A stretch of 62,600 bases of DNA from Pontiellaceae bacterium B12219. Lineage in GTDB: Bacteria > Verrucomicrobiota > Kiritimatiellia > Kiritimatiellales > Pontiellaceae. A model generated the notes under the pieces. That model had not been told where the DNA came from. It saw only the letters and a program-made list of their open reading frames with translations, and searched no databases. Numbering within the stretch: position 1 is the first letter of the stretch; every line of letters starts with the position of its first letter. Shown here one piece after another: positions 51,033 to 58,973 of this stretch. A program made the position numbers and the translations under genes. The stretch covers positions 1 through 62,600 of the forward strand of contig JARNMJ010000023.1 of NCBI GenBank assembly GCA_029432795.1, read 5' to 3'.

Positions 51033-51548
51033 ATGAAATTTTTACGTGGTTTTTTCATGGTTCTAGGCGTGGCGGCTCTGACGGCTGCGCTTGTGATTGG
51101 AATTTCTTTTTTGGTGAAACCGAGTGAGGTTCCAATGACGGAAGGGGCCGGGGCCATCAGTCCGGAAATGGTAGAGCAGGCCCGTGTGGTTGCGCAGCGG
51201 GTCGGTCAGCGGATGGCCTGGACCATGGTGCTGATTTCGGCAGTCTTGCAAATTTTTGCCTGGGTGGCAGCCCTCACGAAAACGAAGGCGGTTAAAAATG
51301 CCGGTTTTGATGCCGCGAAAACACTGGAACTGCTCGAAGCGATCGACATCTACTACGACCTCCCGCTCTATTTCGGGCTTTTAGGTTCGGTCGGCAGTTT
51401 CATTGTGATCACCTTCTATCCCGATGCAGGGCTCATGTTTGCGTATGCGTCCACCGCCATGGGCATCGTGGTTTCGGTGATTCTGCGGTTGGGCTATCAC
51501 ACGCCGCTTAAACAGGAACTGTTGATCAGCCAGACCGTAACGAAATAG
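51033..51548 (+). CDS. Four-helix membrane protein, unknown
   Basis: 171 aa, GGAGTGAGG ribosome site. Hydrophobic segments at about 5-28, 62-84, 112-132 and 136-155. No family recognised. The next gene (coiled-coil protein) starts 10 nt later, so the two are one transcript and probably form a complex. Confidence 0.65.
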   Translation: MKFLRGFFMVLGVAALTAALVIGISFLVKPSEVPMTEGAGAISPEMVEQARVVAQRVGQRMAWTMVLISAVLQIFAWVAALTKTKAVKNAGFDAAKTLELLEAIDIYYDLPLYFGLLGSVGSFIVITFYPDAGLMFAYASTAMGIVVSVILRLGYHTPLKQELLISQTVTK

Positions 51549-51558
51549 GGAACCGACG

Positions 51559-53139
51559 ATGCGACGATCAATTTTAGTCGTGATGCTCGACGTCATGGTG
51601 CTCTCTGTATTGGCCCTCACCTCGCGAAATCTGCGGGGAGCCGACTCGAATATTCCGGTTCCGGCGAGCGGGCTTTCCCGTGTGGTGGAAGAAGGGCTTC
51701 GGAATGAGGCGGGCTATAAAAACGAAATAGCCCGGCTGGAAGCGCAGCTTCAGGAATCGTCCGAACTTGCGCGCAAAGCTATTGAGCAGGCGGCGCTGGC
51801 TGATGCCAAGGCGGAGCGCGAACGGGCTGAGAGTGTGGAGGCTCTCGCGAAACTTCGCGAAGCGGAACTGGCGGAAGAGCGTGCAAAATCCCAGGCGCTC
51901 CTTGCCGCACGGGAAGCCGAACTGGTGAATCAGCAGGCCGAAGAGGCCAAAGCGCGTACCCGTGAACTCGAACAACGTGAAATGGAAGCCAAAGCGCGGG
52001 CCGATGCCGCGCATGCCCGGGTTAAACTCGCGGAACAAAAAGCCGCAGAGGCCGAGCGGCTCGCCCGCGAAGCGGAACGGTCGGCCGGCGAACGCGATTC
52101 CGAAATCCTCGCACTGAAAGAAGTTGCCATGCAGGCCCGGGTTGAAAAGCAATTGGCTGAAGAACGTGCTGCAGAGTTATCCTCAACGTTGGCGGATCAG
52201 GCGGCGGAATTACGTGCTGCCAAATCGGCGGAAGCTGTCGCCGCGGCCAAAGCCGAAGTGGCTTTGAGTGAGCGGGAGCGGTTGGAAGTTAAAACGGAGC
52301 TGGTTGCCGAAGAGCTGGTGGAAGCGCGCGTGTCGGTTGCAACGCTGGAAGAGCGTAAAGCGGCCGATGCTGAAAAGCTTGCTCAGCTCGAACGGGAGCA
52401 AAAAGCAGCGGCTGAAGCGCGGAATCAGTCGGTCTGGGTGCGGCGCGATGAAGCGATGCGCCGTCTGATGATCAGCTACACCGAATATGCGGCAAACGGA
52501 AGAGCGTACCGCACCGACAAACAGCTGGCGATGCCGCTGGTGAATATTGGAGGATTCAATGTGGTTCCGGCGGAATTTGAAGCGCTGGGTTTGAAGAAAT
52601 CCTTTTTCGGGGGGCTGTCCGACCGGATTGCCGATGTTCGCGGCATTGCCGCTCCGATGGTGGGCGAGGCAAAGGCCGACTCGCTGCGGGCGCTCATTGT
52701 TCCGGCAAGCGAACCGCAGGTGTGCCTGGCCCATGTGATCGGGCCCACCGAGGGTGCGCTGGAACCGATCACCATGCAGGGGCTGAAAGACCGTCGCCTG
52801 CGCACGGCCATGCTTTTCAGCCCTTCCGATGTGAATTCGTACGGTCTCGTTGAAGTGGTTCCAATGATTGGAAAAGATTATCTGAGTGTTCGTGTGTTGA
52901 GCAAAGCCAAACCCAAAGTCGGCGATTACCTGCTGACCGATCGCGGCGAGTTTGTCGGGGTGATGGTTAAATCGGATATTTGCTACGTGTTACCCGGGCA
53001 ATTGAGTTCAACGCCTAAACCGGTCATTATTCCGTTGCGGGCATACGGGAAACGGGATGCCTATTTGAGCGATTTTGTGGACAACCTCAATCTTGCGCGC
53101 GACCTGTTTAAACAAGGCCGGAATTCGCGCGGATTTTAG
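51559..53139 (+). CDS. Membrane-anchored Ala/Glu coiled-coil protein with degenerate protease-like end
   Basis: 526 aa. Short N-terminal hydrophobic segment (5-24), then about 260 residues of Ala/Glu/Lys/Arg heptads (such as REAELAEERAKSQALLAARE) forming a long coiled coil, then a beta-rich C-terminal domain (about 315-526). That domain has IVPASEPQVCLAHVIGPTEG and GDYLLTDRGEFVGVMVKSD, which recalls the GSPLLNSRGEVVGI strand of trypsin-like proteases, but no triad is visible. Unknown function. Exact palindrome at 52859-52873. A short terminator follows. Confidence 0.65.
   Translation: MRRSILVVMLDVMVLSVLALTSRNLRGADSNIPVPASGLSRVVEEGLRNEAGYKNEIARLEAQLQESSELARKAIEQAALADAKAERERAESVEALAKLREAELAEERAKSQALLAAREAELVNQQAEEAKARTRELEQREMEAKARADAAHARVKLAEQKAAEAERLAREAERSAGERDSEILALKEVAMQARVEKQLAEERAAELSSTLADQAAELRAAKSAEAVAAAKAEVALSERERLEVKTELVAEELVEARVSVATLEERKAADAEKLAQLEREQKAAAEARNQSVWVRRDEAMRRLMISYTEYAANGRAYRTDKQLAMPLVNIGGFNVVPAEFEALGLKKSFFGGLSDRIADVRGIAAPMVGEAKADSLRALIVPASEPQVCLAHVIGPTEGALEPITMQGLKDRRLRTAMLFSPSDVNSYGLVEVVPMIGKDYLSVRVLSKAKPKVGDYLLTDRGEFVGVMVKSDICYVLPGQLSSTPKPVIIPLRAYGKRDAYLSDFVDNLNLARDLFKQGRNSRGF
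52859..52873. repeat. TTCCAANNNTTGGAA palindrome (inside the coiled-coil gene)
   Basis: Exact copy, central TGA, coding Val-Pro-Met-Ile-Gly. Confidence 0.95.
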
Positions 53140-53153
53140 TGCAAAGCCGTATC

Positions 53154-53173
53154 GCCGCCATCTTGGCGGTTTT
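53154..53173 (+). terminator. Probable terminator after the coiled-coil gene
   Basis: CCGCCA, loop TCT, TGGCGG and TTTT, 16 nt after the stop codon. Short stem and only four T, so it may be weak. Confidence 0.55.
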
Positions 53174-53181
53174 GTGTGTGG

Positions 53182-53206
53182 GAGCCTGCTGGAAGCAGGC
53201 GGTACG
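53182..53206 (+). repeat. Dispersed short hairpin, copy 2
   Basis: GAGCCTGCTGGAAGCAGGC followed by GGTACG, related to the copy at 15227-15251 with two differences that both keep the hairpin (C/T paired with G/A). Confidence 0.7.
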
Positions 53207-53230
53207 GGTTGGTCCCTCACGCTGCTCGTT

Positions 53231-53662
53231 TTACGTAACCTTTTCCAGACGGATGTCGAAGATGAGGGCGGCGTAAGGGCCGATTTTTTCGCCGGCACCG
53301 CGTTTCCCCCAGGCGAGATCCGGCGGTACGACGAAGCGGAACTTGCCGCCTTCTTTCATCAGGGGCAGGCCTTCCTTTAACCCATCGATGGCTTCTTCCA
53401 TCGTGAAGACATCGGTTTGCGTGCCATGGTAGGTATCTTTAATGACCGTGCCATTTACCAGCAGAATGCGCTGATTGACTTCGACCGTGCTCCATTCGTC
53501 CGGACTTTTTCCATCTCCAGGATCTTTGATGGTGTACTGCAGGCCGCTGGCGGTTTCGATGACGTCCGGTTTGGAGCGGTTCTTTTTCAGATACGCTTCC
53601 GTTTCAGCGCGGTTCTGCCCCGCGCTGCCTTTCGTCTTATTGCTGTATTTTTTGCGTCCCAT
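53231..53662 (-). CDS. FKBP-type peptidyl-prolyl isomerase
   Basis: 143 aa. Basic N-terminal part (GRKKYSNKTKGSAGQ; about 1-30), then an FKBP core with ASGLQYTIKDPGDGKSPDE, VEVNQRILLVNGTVIKDTYH, ALDGLKEGLPLMKEGGKFRF-like and VPPDLAWGKRGAGEKIGPYAALIFDI. No signal peptide is seen, so it is probably cytosolic. It follows pgm on the same strand across an inverted heptad array. Confidence 0.92.
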   Translation of the reverse strand: MGRKKYSNKTKGSAGQNRAETEAYLKKNRSKPDVIETASGLQYTIKDPGDGKSPDEWSTVEVNQRILLVNGTVIKDTYHGTQTDVFTMEEAIDGLKEGLPLMKEGGKFRFVVPPDLAWGKRGAGEKIGPYAALIFDIRLEKVT

Positions 53663-53673
53663 GGGGATGAAAA

Positions 53674-53733
53674 GTGATGAGTGAGTCGTGAAACGTGACC
53701 AAAATCACGCCTCACGTTTCAATCGTCACACTC
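53674..53733. repeat. Inverted 7-nt-period array between FKBP and pgm
   Basis: The left arm GTGATGA GTGAGTC GTGAAAC GTGACC pairs with the right arm TCACGCC TCACGTT TCAATCG TCACACT. The same design as at 44245-44311, with the right-arm units TCACGTT and TCACACT shared, so the two arrays are related copies. Confidence 0.88.
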
Positions 53734-53736
53734 TTG

Positions 53737-55377
53737 TTATGCGAGGGCTTGGTTCACAATTTCTCTCGCTTCACTTTGAATCTGGTGAAGGTGCTCCTCG
53801 CCTTTGAAACTTTCGGCGTAGATTTTGTAGACGTCTTCGGTACCGGACGGACGGGCGGCAAACCAGCCGTTTTCGGTGCAGACTTTCAAGCCGCCGATGG
53901 CCGCACCGTTGGCGGGGGCGTGGGTGAGTTTGGCAGTGATCGGCTCGCCGGCGAGGGTTTCAGCGGTGACCTGTTCGGGCGAGAGGGCGGCCAGTTTGGC
54001 TTTTTCCTCGCGATTGGCCGGAGCATCGACACGGGCATAAACCGGGGCACCGAATTTGGCGGTCAGTTCGGCATAGTGTTCGCCCGGATCTTTGCCGGTG
54101 ACGGCCAGAATTTCGCAGGCGAGCAGGCAGAGGATAATACCGTCTTTATCGGTGCTCCAAACGGTGCCGTCTTTGCGGAGGAAGGAGGCGCCGGCGGACT
54201 CTTCGCCGCCGAAGCCGTAGGAGCCGTCAACGAGGCCGTTCACAAACCATTTGAATCCAACGGGCACTTCCTGCAGGTCGCGGCCGAGGTCGGCGGCAAC
54301 GCGGTCGATCATGGAGGAGGAGACCAGCGTTTTTCCAACGGCGGCATCTTTGCGCCATCCGGTGCGGTTGGCGTAGAGGTAGTTGATGGCCACGGCGAGA
54401 TAGTGGTTCGGGTTGAGCAGTCCGGCGGATTTCGTGACGATGCCGTGTCGGTCGTAGTCGGGGTCGTTGCCGAAGGCGATATCGAAATCGTCTTTCAGCG
54501 CAACGAGACTGGCCATGGCGTAGGGCGAGGAGCAGTCCATGCGGACTTTTCCGTCGCCGTCGACGGTCATGAAGCTGAAGGTGTAATCAACTGTATTATT
54601 ACGGATGGTGATATCGAGGCCGTATTTTTCGGCGATCGGTTTCCAATAGCGCAGGCCGGAACCGCCCATGGCGTCGGCACAGATTTTAAGGCCGGCTTTT
54701 TTGATGGCTTCCATATCGACCACGTTTCCAAGGTCTGAAACATAGGGGGTGATAAAGTCGTAGGCGACGGTGGTGTCGGCGGCAAGGGCGTCGGGGTAGT
54801 AGAGGCTTTCGACGTCGACGTTCCCTGCGGCCATCAGCTCGTTGGCGCGATCGGCAATCCAACCGGTGGCATCGGTGTCGGCGGGGCCGCCGTTGGGCGG
54901 ATTGTATTTGAAGCCGCCGTTGTCGGGCGGATTGTGCGAAGGGGTGATGACGACGCCGTCGGCGAGGCCTTCGGTGCGGTCTTTATTGTAGGCGAGAATC
55001 GCGTGGGAGATGACAGGCGTCGGCGTGTAGCCGCCGTCCTGATCGATCATCACGGTGACGCCGTTGGCGGCGAACACCTGAAGTGCGGTCTTTTCGGCGG
55101 GGATGGAAAGGGCGTGCGTGTCTTTACCCATGAAGAGCGGGCCGGTGGTGCCCTGCGCGGCACGGTATTCGCAGATCGCCTGGGCAATCGCCATGATGTG
55201 GTCTTCGGTGAAACTCTTCTTCAGCGAGGAGCCACGATGGCCGGAGGTGCCGAAGGCGACTTTTTCATCGGGATTGGAGGCGTCGGGCTGTGTTTCATAA
55301 TAGAGGCTGACGAGTTCCGCGATGTCGGCGAGATCTTCTTTTGTAACAGGTTTTCCTGCATTTGGATGAATGGCCAT
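53737..55377 (-). CDS. Pgm, alpha-phosphoglucomutase
   Basis: 546 aa, E. coli Pgm type. Interconverts glucose 1- and 6-phosphate. Features are [17 protein letters not shown], the phosphoserine loop [17 protein letters not shown], the metal loop [10 protein letters not shown], the sugar loop in [15 protein letters not shown], and the C-terminal phosphate loop [20 protein letters not shown] ribosome site. Divergent from the SPFH pair. Confidence 0.96.
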   Translation of the reverse strand: MAIHPNAGKPVTKEDLADIAELVSLYYETQPDASNPDEKVAFGTSGHRGSSLKKSFTEDHIMAIAQAICEYRAAQGTTGPLFMGKDTHALSIPAEKTALQVFAANGVTVMIDQDGGYTPTPVISHAILAYNKDRTEGLADGVVITPSHNPPDNGGFKYNPPNGGPADTDATGWIADRANELMAAGNVDVESLYYPDALAADTTVAYDFITPYVSDLGNVVDMEAIKKAGLKICADAMGGSGLRYWKPIAEKYGLDITIRNNTVDYTFSFMTVDGDGKVRMDCSSPYAMASLVALKDDFDIAFGNDPDYDRHGIVTKSAGLLNPNHYLAVAINYLYANRTGWRKDAAVGKTLVSSSMIDRVAADLGRDLQEVPVGFKWFVNGLVDGSYGFGGEESAGASFLRKDGTVWSTDKDGIILCLLACEILAVTGKDPGEHYAELTAKFGAPVYARVDAPANREEKAKLAALSPEQVTAETLAGEPITAKLTHAPANGAAIGGLKVCTENGWFAARPSGTEDVYKIYAESFKGEEHLHQIQSEAREIVNQALA

Positions 55378-55550
55378 AATTTATCTCCGTTAAATACCTA
55401 CGTTTAAAAGGAAGGGTACTGATTAACAAAGGAGCTCTTTTTGCTCAACGCTTTCCATGCATTATAATTTTAAAGCGAATGAGTAGTAGCCGTTATTCTA
55501 TGGCGTGCTACCTTTTTTCCATTCCTTGGAAAACGAACAGGAGGTGGGGA

Positions 55551-57065
55551 ATGAGTGAAGCGATGGATTTTAAACCGCCGAACGTGAAGCTGAATATTCC
55601 GCTGCTCACGTCGATCCCGGTCTTGATTATCGGTGGCGTGATTGCAGTGGTGGTCTTCTTTTGGTTTTTCTGCCGGATTGAACCGGGGGCTGGAGAGATT
55701 GCGGTGCTGATCCGCAAGACGGGCGACAATTTGCCGGCTGGCCAGGTGATTGCGTTGGAGCCGGGGCAGAAGGGTATTCAATTGGAGGTGCTTTCCGAAG
55801 GGCGCTATTTCCGGAACCCCTATACCTGGAGCTGGAAGAAGCATCGGATTCTTGATGTGCCCGCCGGCAAGCTGGGTGTGATGACCCGCCTCTATGGAAC
55901 CGACCTTGCTCCCAGCAGCATCATTGCGAGCGATGGCGAAAAGGGCATTGTGGAGGAAATTCTTCGGCCCGGTAAATACCGCATTAATCCCTATGCCTAT
56001 CACGTGGCTCTTTTTGACGCGATCAACATCAGTCCCGGTCATGTGGGTGTGGTGACCGCGCTCACGGGGCGGGATGTGCTGAACTATCCGCTGCCTCCTG
56101 AAAAGCGGAATACGTTCATGGTGGATGCGGGCCTGAAAGGGGTGGACGGTATGCTGCTTGATCCCGGAACACATTATCTGAATCCCTATATTTTTAACAC
56201 CGTAGAGGTTAATCTCCAGAGTCAGCGGTTTGAGATGTCCGGCAAGGATGTCATTAATTTCCTGACGCTGGACGGGTTCACCGTGACGGTCGAGGGCACC
56301 ATTGAGTTTGGTATCCAGCGGAACGAAGCGGCGTATCTGACGCATCGCGTCGGCGATATGGATGATATTATCAAAAAGATGATTCTGCCCCGGGCGCGTG
56401 GATTCAGCCGTATTGAAGGAAGCAAATATCCCGCTGTAAATTTCATTGTGGGAGAAACCCGCCAGAAGTTTCAGAATGAACTGGAAAACCATCTGCGCAC
56501 CAAATCCATGGGCTGGGGGGTTGATATTAAATCGGTGCTGGTTCGCAAGATTATCGTGCCGGATGAAATTGCCAGTATTAACCGTGACCGCGAGCTTGCC
56601 GTGCAGGATGCCGCAAAATACGAACAGCAGATTGTTCAGGCCCAATCAAAAGCCGAGCTGACTAAGCAGGAAATGCTGGCCATTCAGAACCGGGAAAAAG
56701 TGGAGGCCGATACCAAGCGTATCCGTGCCGTGATTGATGCCGAGCAGGACCAAAGCGTTCGGCTTATTTCCGCGCAGAAAGAGTTGGATGTGGCTCAGGT
56801 GGAATACGAAGCCGCACTGTTTCAGGCGGAGGCGATTCTGTTGACGGCGGATGGGCAGAAGGATGCCATCACCGCGCAGAATGTGGCCGAAGCTTCGGTG
56901 CTGCAAAACCGGGTGACGGCCCTCGGGACGGGCGAAAATTATGCCCGTTACACGCTTTATGAACGCCTGGCCCCGAATATTCTGTCGGTGCTGAGTTCAG
57001 ATTCCGAAGGAGGCATCGGCAGCATTTTCAGCACGTATGCTCCGGTTGAAGGAGGTGCAGAATGA
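55551..57065 (+). CDS. SPFH/Band 7 protein 1
   Basis: 504 aa from the ATG at 55551 (GGAGGTGGGGA just upstream); a longer in-frame start is unlikely. One N-terminal membrane segment (about 20-45). Before the SPFH domain (about 235-390) come three related units of about 65-70 residues, each with a GxxGVxT start, a PGxxKGI-like turn and an LxPGxYxxNPY end (for instance EEILRPGKYRINPYAYHV). A coiled-coil end follows (about 395-480). Overlaps SPFH protein 2 (ATGA). Probably a flotillin-like membrane-scaffold pair. Upstream palindrome variant TTCCATTCCTTGGAA at 55517-55531. Confidence 0.82.
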   Translation: MSEAMDFKPPNVKLNIPLLTSIPVLIIGGVIAVVVFFWFFCRIEPGAGEIAVLIRKTGDNLPAGQVIALEPGQKGIQLEVLSEGRYFRNPYTWSWKKHRILDVPAGKLGVMTRLYGTDLAPSSIIASDGEKGIVEEILRPGKYRINPYAYHVALFDAINISPGHVGVVTALTGRDVLNYPLPPEKRNTFMVDAGLKGVDGMLLDPGTHYLNPYIFNTVEVNLQSQRFEMSGKDVINFLTLDGFTVTVEGTIEFGIQRNEAAYLTHRVGDMDDIIKKMILPRARGFSRIEGSKYPAVNFIVGETRQKFQNELENHLRTKSMGWGVDIKSVLVRKIIVPDEIASINRDRELAVQDAAKYEQQIVQAQSKAELTKQEMLAIQNREKVEADTKRIRAVIDAEQDQSVRLISAQKELDVAQVEYEAALFQAEAILLTADGQKDAITAQNVAEASVLQNRVTALGTGENYARYTLYERLAPNILSVLSSDSEGGIGSIFSTYAPVEGGAE

Positions 57066-58774
57066 AACATTCATCAAAATCGATAGTTGGTCTGGTGATA
57101 AGTGCGGTCGTTATTGGCGGCGGACTTTATGTGATGTGGATGTGGGGTTTTTGTCGTTTTTATGTCGGCCCCAACGAAATGGCGATCATCACGGCGAAAA
57201 ACGGAGCGCCGCTCGATCCGGGGCAGATTCTTGCCCGTGAAGGCCAGAAGGGTATTCGGGAAGAACCGCTGGGAGAAGGCCGGCATTTCCTGAGCCCGAT
57301 TTTCTATGAACGCCGTATCGAACCGATCATCATGATTGAACCGGGCAAAGTCGGCGTTGTGACGTCCAAAGTGGGAGCCAAACTGCCGACCGGGGAATTC
57401 ATTGCCGAACGGGGCCAGAAAGGGATCTGGCGTGAGGTGCTCGGGCCGGGTAAATACCGGATGAATCCGTATGGCTATAACATCGAAATTATCGACGCCA
57501 TCAGTATTCCGATCGGTTATGCCGGGGTAATCACGTCGCGTTCCGGGGAGCAGGCACCGGATGGGCAGTTTGCCAACGATGAGCAGAAAGGCGTCCGCAA
57601 GGATGTGCTGCAGCCGGGGCTCTACTATGTGAATCCGCAGGCCTATAAAGTGGATGTGCTTGAAGTTGGTATTAATCAGGTTTCATTGCTCGGGCAGGAG
57701 GGCAGCAAGGTCGTCACGAAAGCGCGTCAGTTGGGCCAGAGTCAGGCGCTGAATGTGCTGCAGAATAATATGCTCGAAAAGCAGGAAGCCAAACGGGCGG
57801 ACTATTTCAGCAAGCGGTCGTCCTCTTTTGCTCCTCCGTCACGTCGGGGTCAGCAGGTGGATTTTGCAGCAGGAAAGAAACTGAACGATATTGCACCGGC
57901 CTCGTTGGAAGAAGGGGAAATGAATCTGATGGAATTGGTCAGCTTCCCGTCGCGCGACGGGTTTCAGATCAGTCTGGATATGACACTGGAATTTGAGCTG
58001 AATCCGGGGGACATCGCCGGCATCTATCGTCGTTATGGTGATCTTCCGGCGGTGGTCGATAAAATCATCATGCCGCAGATTACGTCCATATCCCGAAATA
58101 AAGGATCTGAATATCGCGCCAAGGATTTCATTGTGGGCGAGGGCCGTGAAAAATTTCAGGAAGATCTGACTGAATCGCTTGAACTGGAGCTCAGCGAAAA
58201 GGATATCCGGGTGTATAATGCGCTGATTCGCCATGTGGAAGTGCCGAATGAAATTCGGGTTCCGATTCAGCAGGCCAGTATTGCGGTCGAGCAGGATCTG
58301 ACGAATAAAGAGCGGCAGAATACCGCACGGAAAGAAGCGCAGCTCAATACCGAGCTGTCGCTGATTGCGCAGCGCGGGGAGCAGGTGATGCAGGAAACGG
58401 AAAAGCTGAAGGCGGAAATTGCGGCGGACCTCGCCAAACAGGTTGCCACGATTCAGGCGGAAACCCTGAAGAAAGAAGCTGAGGTTCGCAGTGCCACCGC
58501 CGCAATCAATGCGGACAAAGTGCGTGTGATCGGCGAGGCCGATGCTTCCGCGCTTGAAAAAGTTGAAGGCGAACGGGCCAAAGGGCTGCAGCTGAAAACG
58601 GCCGCCTTTGGCGATCCGGCGGCCTATGCCAAATGGATCTTTGCTGAAAATCTGAATCCGCGGGTGAAACTGAATATTATTCATGCCGGTGAAGGCACAC
58701 TCTGGACCGATCTCGAAAAAACGGGTTTTGCAGAACTCGGCGGTGCCAAGCAACTGAAAGCCGGACAGAGGTAG
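57062..58774 (+). CDS. SPFH/Band 7 protein 2
   Basis: 570 aa, paralogue of protein 1, GGAGG ribosome site. Membrane segment at about 12-30, the same repeated units (KVGVVTSKVGAKLPTGEF then QKGIWREVLGPGKYRMNPYG), a spacer insert with KQEAKRADYFSKRSSSF (about 240-275), the SPFH domain (about 300-400) and a Glu/Ala/Lys coiled coil. It probably forms a hetero-oligomer with protein 1. Function at the membrane not known. A two-way terminator follows at 58848. Confidence 0.82.
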   Translation: MKHSSKSIVGLVISAVVIGGGLYVMWMWGFCRFYVGPNEMAIITAKNGAPLDPGQILAREGQKGIREEPLGEGRHFLSPIFYERRIEPIIMIEPGKVGVVTSKVGAKLPTGEFIAERGQKGIWREVLGPGKYRMNPYGYNIEIIDAISIPIGYAGVITSRSGEQAPDGQFANDEQKGVRKDVLQPGLYYVNPQAYKVDVLEVGINQVSLLGQEGSKVVTKARQLGQSQALNVLQNNMLEKQEAKRADYFSKRSSSFAPPSRRGQQVDFAAGKKLNDIAPASLEEGEMNLMELVSFPSRDGFQISLDMTLEFELNPGDIAGIYRRYGDLPAVVDKIIMPQITSISRNKGSEYRAKDFIVGEGREKFQEDLTESLELELSEKDIRVYNALIRHVEVPNEIRVPIQQASIAVEQDLTNKERQNTARKEAQLNTELSLIAQRGEQVMQETEKLKAEIAADLAKQVATIQAETLKKEAEVRSATAAINADKVRVIGEADASALEKVEGERAKGLQLKTAAFGDPAAYAKWIFAENLNPRVKLNIIHAGEGTLWTDLEKTGFAELGGAKQLKAGQR

Positions 58775-58847
58775 GAACAGGGAGACCGTAATGGGCGACG
58801 TTCCGCAGATGTAAAAACGAATCCCATCGTCATGATACTTTTAAAAA

Positions 58848-58879
58848 AAGATACCCCCGGGATATGTCGGGGGTATCTG
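58848..58879. terminator. Two-way terminator between SPFH 2 and ilvA
   Basis: Stem GATACCCCCG, loop GGATATGT, stem CGGGGGTATC, with A7 before it. It is a strong terminator for ilvA on the minus strand (seven T follow) and may serve the SPFH operon. Confidence 0.88.
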
Positions 58880-58973
58880 TCGCCCGAAATTAATGCATTG
58901 CTCGTTATGGGCGGATCAGATGGTTGTGAGATGGTTGTGATGTATAAAGCGGCCGCGATGAGCATCCCGTTTT

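Noticed and set aside
53695-54738. 347-codon plus-strand open frame rich in Gly/Val
   Set aside because: Antisense of pgm, whose motifs are complete.
55470-56645. 391-codon minus-strand open frame
   Set aside because: Antisense of SPFH protein 1, which has a strong ribosome site, paralogue and domain signature.
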